Positions 59,587-64,000 of a DNA stretch of 64,000 nt are shown piece after piece. The stretch lies in the NCBI RefSeq assembly GCF_030209575.1, contig NZ_JARVRS010000001.1:1178001-1242000 (forward strand), read 5' to 3'. Numbering within the stretch: position 1 is the first letter of the stretch; each line of letters starts with the position of its first letter. Under the pieces are notes generated by a model that was not told where the DNA came from, ran no database searches, and saw nothing but the letters and a program-made list of their open reading frames with translations. This DNA comes from Leifsonia sp. fls2-241-R2A-40a. GTDB lineage: Bacteria; Actinomycetota; Actinomycetes; Actinomycetales; Microbacteriaceae. The position numbers and the translations under genes were made by a program.

Positions 59587-60764
59587 GGTGCGAGCCCCGC
59601 TGCCGCCGGCTTGAATCCGAGGCGGACGTTCTCGCAGCATCCCGGACGGCACACGTCGTACCAGGGGCCGAGCGAGGTGACCGCGGGACGCTCCTCGGTG
59701 GGGACGCCGTCGCGGCGTTCGAGGACGAGGTCGACCAGACCCTTCACGTACGCGGCGTGCGTGCCCGGGGTCGGGACGCGGACGGCGACCAGTCCGTGCT
59801 CGTCGCTGGTCTCCATGGCCTCGTTGTCGAGGTCCCAGAGCACCTCCATGTGGTCGCTGACGAACCCGAGCGGCACGATGACGACCGCCTTGACGCCCAG
59901 CGCGGGGAGTTCTGCGATGCGGTCGTTGATATCCGGCTCGAGCCACGGCATCGACGGCGGCCCGGAGCGCGACTGGTAGACCAGATCCCATTCGACGGTT
60001 CCGCCGGTCGCAGCGTGCGTGACGACCTCCGCGACCGCGAGGTGCTGCGCCGCGTAGGCGCCCCCGTCACCGAAGCCGCGCTCGGCGGGGCCGGACCGGG
60101 TGGCGTCGCTCGACGGGATGGAGTGCGTCGAGTACAGGATGCGCACCTCGGTCGCCGGGTCGAGCCCGGGGAGCTTCTGCTGCAGCTCGTCGATGGCGTT
60201 GCGGACGCCCTCGATGAACGGCTCCACGAAGCCGGGGTGGTCGAAGAACTGGCGCACCTTGTCGATCTGGATGCGCTCCCCCAGTCCGGTGGCTTCCAGA
60301 GCGCCCGCGAAGTCCTCGCGGTACTGACGGCAGCTGGAGTAGGACGAGTACGCGCTGGTCGCGATGGCGATGAGCTTGATGAAGCCGCGCTCGTCGGCCT
60401 CGCGCAGTGCGTCAGCCAGGTACGGGTCCCAGTTGCGGTTGCCCCACAGCACGGGAAGGTCGATGCCGCGCTCGGCGAGCTCCGCCTCGAGCGCTGCCTT
60501 CAGCTCGCGGTTCTGGTCGTTGATGGGGCTGACGCCGCCGAAGTGGCGGTAGTGGTGCGCGACCTCTTCCAGCCGCTCCTCCGGGATGCCGCGCCCGCGG
60601 GTGACGTTGCGGAGGAAGGGGATGACGTCGTCCTGACCCTCCGGGCCGCCGAAGCCGGCCAGCAGGATCGCGTCGTAGGCGACCGGCTCGGTCACGTGCT
60701 CGGGCCCGGCGGCCGCGGCCGGCGTCGCGAACAGCACCCGCTGATCGGTCTGTGCCTCGGTCAC
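59583..60764 (-). CDS. hemH: Ferrochelatase (coproporphyrin type)
   Basis: 393-aa enzyme inserting iron into coproporphyrin III in the Gram-positive pathway. The metal-binding His214 lies in YSTHSIPSS, with Glu in DHMEVLWDLDNEA. The C-terminus has Cys372, Cys376 and Cys377 (DVCRPGCCENV) and there is an internal Cys in SSYSSCRQYRED, suggesting the [2Fe-2S] cluster known in actinobacterial ferrochelatases, though the spacing differs from the mycobacterial example. GTG start overlaps hemQ's stop by 4 nt. Confidence 0.94.
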   Translation of the reverse strand: MTEAQTDQRVLFATPAAAAGPEHVTEPVAYDAILLAGFGGPEGQDDVIPFLRNVTRGRGIPEERLEEVAHHYRHFGGVSPINDQNRELKAALEAELAERGIDLPVLWGNRNWDPYLADALREADERGFIKLIAIATSAYSSYSSCRQYREDFAGALEATGLGERIQIDKVRQFFDHPGFVEPFIEGVRNAIDELQQKLPGLDPATEVRILYSTHSIPSSDATRSGPAERGFGDGGAYAAQHLAVAEVVTHAATGGTVEWDLVYQSRSGPPSMPWLEPDINDRIAELPALGVKAVVIVPLGFVSDHMEVLWDLDNEAMETSDEHGLVAVRVPTPGTHAAYVKGLVDLVLERRDGVPTEERPAVTSLGPWYDVCRPGCCENVRLGFKPAAAGLAP

Positions 60765-61492
60765 TGCAGGACCTCCACGATTTCGGCGGGCTGGATGCGG
60801 CGGCCGGTGAAGAACGGGACCTCTTCGCGGACGTGGCGGCGTGCCTCGGTGTACCGGAGCTCGCGCATCATGTCGACGAGGTCGGTCAGCTCGTCCGCCT
60901 CCAGCGGGAGGATCCACTCATAGTCGCCGAGGGCGAACGAGGCCACCGTGTTCGCCAGGACTTGGCGGAACGCGGCACCCTTCCTGCCGTGCTCGGCCAG
61001 CATCTGCGAGCGCTCCTCATCGGGCAGCAGGTACCACTCGTAGCTGCGGACGAAGGGGTAGACGCAGAGCCAGTCCTTCGCGGCCTTGCCACGGAGGAAG
61101 CCCGGCACGTGCGCCTTGTTGAACTCGGCGTCACGGTGAACGCCCATGGCGTTCCACGTGGGGAGCAGGGCCTTCAGCAGCCGGGTCCGGCGCAGCTGGC
61201 GCAGGCCCCACTGCAGGGTCTCGGCCTCGGGGCCGTGCAGCCAGATCATCAGGTCGGCGTCGGCGCGGAGGCCGGAGACGTCGTACAGGCCGCGGGTGGT
61301 CACACCCTGAAGCTCCATGTCGGCGATGACGCCTTCGAGCTCGGAGACCGCGGTGGGCACGTCGGTGCCGTCGAGGTCGTCGGGCCGGGCGGGGTCACGG
61401 CGCAGCACTGCCCAGAGGGTGAAGCCGGTCGGGGTGTCGCTGGGGGTGTCGGGGGAGGTCGACTCTGCCGGAACGGCAGCCGGGGTACTCAT
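60761..61492 (-). CDS. hemQ: Coproheme decarboxylase (HemQ, chlorite dismutase-like)
   Basis: 243-aa enzyme that decarboxylates coproheme to heme b using peroxide, the last step of the coproporphyrin pathway. The catalytic Tyr region is YPFVRSYEWYLL and the axial His is in AEHGRKGAAFRQ. The chlorite-dismutase distal Arg motif is lacking, so it is not a true chlorite dismutase. ATG 61492 is preferred over GTG 61498 because GGGAG is 9 nt away. It is the first pathway gene of the coupled hemQHCD run. Confidence 0.94.
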   Translation of the reverse strand: MSTPAAVPAESTSPDTPSDTPTGFTLWAVLRRDPARPDDLDGTDVPTAVSELEGVIADMELQGVTTRGLYDVSGLRADADLMIWLHGPEAETLQWGLRQLRRTRLLKALLPTWNAMGVHRDAEFNKAHVPGFLRGKAAKDWLCVYPFVRSYEWYLLPDEERSQMLAEHGRKGAAFRQVLANTVASFALGDYEWILPLEADELTDLVDMMRELRYTEARRHVREEVPFFTGRRIQPAEIVEVLQ

Positions 61493-61541
61493 ACCCACAG
61501 TCTCCCTCTCAAACCTGAGAAGGCCAAAAACGAGCGGGCGC

Positions 61542-61757
61542 TCACCGGCGGATCAGCCGGACGACGCCCCAGACGGCGAGCGCGGTCGCGGCCACGGCTC
61601 CGGCGGCGGCAGACGCGAGCGCGATCGGGTTGTCCCTGCGGAGGCGCTCGACGCGCTCGGTGAGGCGCCTGGGCACGTTGAGCTTGTACTCGAGCGCCTC
61701 GATGGTGGCGGCGAGCTCGGAACGCGCCCGGTCGACGTCGCTGCGGTCAGTTGTCAT
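61542..61757 (-). CDS. DUF3618 membrane-anchored protein
   Basis: 71-aa protein: an amphipathic N-terminus (DVDRARSELAATIEALEYKLN), one membrane helix (about 46-66) and a basic end (RLIRR). This is the DUF3618 pattern. It overlaps the holin-like gene by 11 bp, and the three small genes form a set (YtxH-like, holin-like, DUF3618) seen together in many actinobacteria. Its role is unknown; envelope stress is suggested by relatives. Confidence 0.82.
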   Translation of the reverse strand: MTTDRSDVDRARSELAATIEALEYKLNVPRRLTERVERLRRDNPIALASAAAGAVAATALAVWGVVRLIRR

Positions 61758-62187
61758 ACTTCCCCAGTCCTTTCACCGCGTCGACGTCTTCCTTGATGCT
61801 GTCGATCGTCTGCGACGGTGCCACGCCATCCATCTTCTTGAGGGAGCGGACGCCGATCAGTGCGAGCACCACGGCGATCACGACGAGTGCCCCGAAGACG
61901 ATGAGCGCGGCGGCCCAGCCGGGAAGTGCAACGGCGATGCCGAGGATCGCCGCGGCGACGAGCGTGCCGAACGCGAAGAACAAGAGGAAGGCGGCCCCTG
62001 CGAACAGCCCTATGCCGACACCGGCATACTTCGCCTTCTCGGCGAACTCGGCCTTCAGGTGGTTGAGTTCGGCCGTGAGGAGCTCGACGAGCTGGCGCGG
62101 GAGGTCGGTGACGAGCTGGGCGACCGACTTGGCGCGCGCGCGCTCGACCCGGGCGCGTTCGCCGGGCGTCGGTTCACGGTCGGTCAT
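61747..62187 (-). CDS. Holin-superfamily III-like (Phage_holin_3_6) membrane protein
   Basis: 146 aa, two close membrane helices (about 55-88 and 90-112) after an N-terminal amphipathic helix (VAQLVTDLPRQLVELL). This matches the chromosomal 'phage holin family' proteins of actinobacteria. No lysin or other phage gene is near, so it is a resident membrane protein rather than a prophage remnant. The ribosome site is GGGGAG. Confidence 0.82.
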   Translation of the reverse strand: MTDREPTPGERARVERARAKSVAQLVTDLPRQLVELLTAELNHLKAEFAEKAKYAGVGIGLFAGAAFLLFFAFGTLVAAAILGIAVALPGWAAALIVFGALVVIAVVLALIGVRSLKKMDGVAPSQTIDSIKEDVDAVKGLGKYDN

Positions 62188-62224
62188 CGGCGTCTCCCCT
62201 CATCGCTTCCGTACAGTACCCCTG

Positions 62225-62545
62225 TCAGAACGAGGACGCGCTACGGCCGTCCGCTTGTCCGGTGGTCGAAACCGTGGGCCGGGAGGGATACGGCGCCCGG
62301 GACTCGCGACGGCGGCGGTTCGCCTGCACCACGGCCTTCTTGACGGTGATGTACGCCGTCTCGGGGAACTCTCCCACCTTCTCGGCCACGAAGTCTTCGA
62401 CGGCGTGCACCTGCTTCTGCACGCTCGGAGACTGCCAGGCCTTCACGGCCGTCGCCTTGATCTGCTCGTAGCGCTCCCGGCCGGCGCGAGCGCCGAGCAC
62501 GAAGCCCACCGCCGCTCCGGCGACGAAGAGGAGTTTGCCGCGCAT
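62225..62545 (-). CDS. YtxH-like small membrane protein
   Basis: 106 aa starting at ATG 62545 with GGGAG before it. A single Gly-rich membrane helix (KLLFVAGAAVGFVLGARAG) is followed by RERYEQIKATAVKAW and a helical, then basic tail. The pattern matches small YtxH-type proteins. A longer upstream frame is open but overlaps the hemG end and lacks signals. Function unknown; cotranscribed with the holin-like gene. Confidence 0.78.
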   Translation of the reverse strand: MRGKLLFVAGAAVGFVLGARAGRERYEQIKATAVKAWQSPSVQKQVHAVEDFVAEKVGEFPETAYITVKKAVVQANRRRRESRAPYPSRPTVSTTGQADGRSASSF

Positions 62546-62580
62546 GTCGTCTCCCTGTCTCGAGTCCTCGTGGTCTCTGT

Positions 62581-64000
62581 TCAGTCGTCCGTGTGGAGGG
62601 CCTCTGTCAGAGCCCTCCAGCGTAGACCTCGCGCGCGCTCGGCTGTCCGGCGCGCATCCGGGATGACGGAGGCGAGGCCCGTACCGGTCAGCCAGGACCC
62701 GGTGACCTCGAGACCCTCGACGCCGTCGACCTCGGAGCGGACCCGCTGGATGCGTTCCCGCTGCCCCACTGTCGCATAAGGGAGGGCGTTCGTCCAGGGG
62801 GTCCTGGCGAATGCCGTCACGGCGGATTCCGCGATCGGAATATTGAGCATCCGGGAGGCGTCGGCCACCGCCTGAGCCCGCAGCTCGGCGTCGCCGAGGG
62901 CGAGCGTCTCGGCCGGTCGGCCCGCTCTGCCGTAGGAGAGGCGCACGACGTGACGACCGGGCCCTGCGGCTTCCGCGACCCACGCCCACTTCGCGCTGGA
63001 GTGGGTCATCGCCTTCGCGCGCACATCCGCACCCGGGACATCGGCGACGAGCACGCCCGTGCCGACCGGGCTCGCGGCGAGGCGGTCGTCCTCGACGATG
63101 AGCGTCACCAGCTCGACGCTCGACGCGGCCGGCCAGTCGAGCGCATCCAGCTCTGCGAGGGCCGCGTCGAGGGAGGCGAGCAGCGGCAGCGCGGAGTCGG
63201 CGGGCGACGCGAGCACCACGACGTCGGCGACGACCGCGTCACCGTCGATAGTGCGCACGAGCCAACGTCCGGGTCGCGCGGCGTCGGACGCGGTCTCTGC
63301 CTCGGTCTCTGGCGCGGCCTCGTCGTCGGTGTCCTGCGGCGGCTCCTCGGCCGGCTGCTCCCAGCGTGCGACGGAGGCGACCGCCGCTCCGGTGCGGACG
63401 GCGCCGCCGCGAGCCTCGATGTCGGCGGCGAGCGCCTGCGGCAGCTGCCACATCCCTCCCCGCAGACCACCGACGGCGCTACCCGCCTTCGAGGCCGAGC
63501 GCAGCTCGCCGACGGCGCCGGAGAGGGAGCCGAGGCGGGTGAGCGCCGCGTTGAGGCCCGGCGCGACGACCTCGACGTCCAGGTCGTCCGGCGCCGCCGA
63601 GTACACGCCCGTCGCGACCGGCGCGACCAGCAGCTCCAGCACCGTGCGGCCCATCCGCTTGCGCACCAGGGTGCCGAGCCGACGCTCCTGACCGATCTTC
63701 AGGACCGGGGTGACGCGGTCCAGGTAGGCGCGGAAGGCGCCCGCCCAGCCGATCGCCGCGACGACGTCCTTCGCGAGCGGGGAACTCGGAATGCCCAGCA
63801 GTCCCGCCTTCGGCAACGGCACCGAGCGCGAGCCGTGGCGCACCCAGGCTCCGGACGGGTTCGGCTGGACGACCGCGTCGTCGAGCCCGAGGTCGTGGAG
63901 GAGTTCGGCGACATGACCGCCCCGGGTCGCGAAGCTCTCCGCACCCGCGTCGAGCGTCATCCCGCGCAGAGACAACGGAGCGACGCTGCCGCCGACGCGG
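62581..64000 (-). CDS. hemG: Protoporphyrinogen/coproporphyrinogen oxidase, N-terminus outside window
   Basis: FAD enzyme oxidising coproporphyrinogen III. 473 codons are visible; the frame stays open to the window edge and the N-terminal GxGxxG FAD motif is missing, so the gene continues beyond 64000. The visible start of the domain is LDAGAESFATRGGHV, and the C-terminal ITGSWLTGTGLASVI-type FAD closure (here VTGSWLTGTGLASVIPDA) is intact. An acidic, Glu/Ala/Thr-rich insertion of about 35 residues (coded near 63270-63370) interrupts the FAD domain. Confidence 0.9.
   Translation of the reverse strand, partial: RVGGSVAPLSLRGMTLDAGAESFATRGGHVAELLHDLGLDDAVVQPNPSGAWVRHGSRSVPLPKAGLLGIPSSPLAKDVVAAIGWAGAFRAYLDRVTPVLKIGQERRLGTLVRKRMGRTVLELLVAPVATGVYSAAPDDLDVEVVAPGLNAALTRLGSLSGAVGELRSASKAGSAVGGLRGGMWQLPQALAADIEARGGAVRTGAAVASVARWEQPAEEPPQDTDDEAAPETEAETASDAARPGRWLVRTIDGDAVVADVVVLASPADSALPLLASLDAALAELDALDWPAASSVELVTLIVEDDRLAASPVGTGVLVADVPGADVRAKAMTHSSAKWAWVAEAAGPGRHVVRLSYGRAGRPAETLALGDAELRAQAVADASRMLNIPIAESAVTAFARTPWTNALPYATVGQRERIQRVRSEVDGVEGLEVTGSWLTGTGLASVIPDARRTAERARGLRWRALTEALHTDD

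Noticed and set aside
60761-61492. Chlorite dismutase
   Set aside because: Position in a hem operon and lack of the distal Arg motif favour coproheme decarboxylase (HemQ).
61747-62187. Possible prophage remnant suggested by the holin-like gene
   Set aside because: No lysin, integrase, tail gene or att repeat nearby, composition equals neighbours, and the family is a common chromosomal resident in Actinobacteria.

Overview
The window is high-GC DNA from an actinobacterium, most likely a Microbacteriaceae member close to Leifsonia. This is inferred from gene content: menaquinone synthesis, a coproporphyrin-dependent heme pathway, System II cytochrome c maturation, a short AspRS without the bacterial insertion domain, a polyprenol-phosphate-mannose synthase, and an rRNA operon whose 16S-23S spacer has no tRNA. 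No database search was possible. Names rest on visible motifs, lengths and gene neighbourhoods.

Layout. 1-6.8 kb: two-component system (regulator cut by the window edge), aldo/keto reductase and the giant proline catabolic enzyme PutA. 6.8-12.1 kb: FAD oxidoreductases, an AlkA-type glycosylase and a thioesterase. 12.2-18.9 kb: menaquinone genes menD, menA, menE, menB and menC with two small membrane proteins. 18.9-21.6 kb: a HAD-IIA phosphatase and an unusual protein with an Arg/Gly/Asp-rich disordered half, a helical-repeat half and an acidic tail. 21.7-27.5 kb: a complete rrn operon on the minus strand with terminator, processing stems, boxA and two promoter candidates. 27.7-32.5 kb: the cytochrome c maturation operon (histidine phosphatase, tlpA, ccdA, resB, ccsB). 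32.6-36 kb: radC, aspS and a thiolase. 36-39.6 kb: methylcitrate cycle prpDBC. 39.7-50.3 kb: a mosaic of single transporters and enzymes, including two DUF1304 paralogues flanking a flavin monooxygenase. 50.4-55.4 kb: ROK regulator and xylose-type ABC importer. 55.4-64 kb: heme cluster hemG(partial)-three small envelope genes-hemQHCDBL.

How the genes work together. Menaquinone, heme and cytochrome c maturation are all parts of one aerobic respiratory chain. PutA feeds electrons into that chain from proline. prpDBC and the thiolase handle propionyl-CoA and acyl-CoA.

The most striking pattern not explained by a gene list is regulatory. About 22 starts have a TANNNT hexamer ending 6-7 nt before the start codon, the expected arrangement for leaderless mRNAs. 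Several divergent gene pairs pack both hexamers within about 30 bp, and one pair overlaps them. Other observations worth checking are a cluster of three DnaA-box-like 9-mers upstream of radC, the DUF1304/flavoprotein module, the disordered protein behind the rRNA operon, and short tandem repeats that begin at stop codons. I found no phage, insertion sequence, CRISPR array or defence island, and no clear-cut novel multi-gene system.
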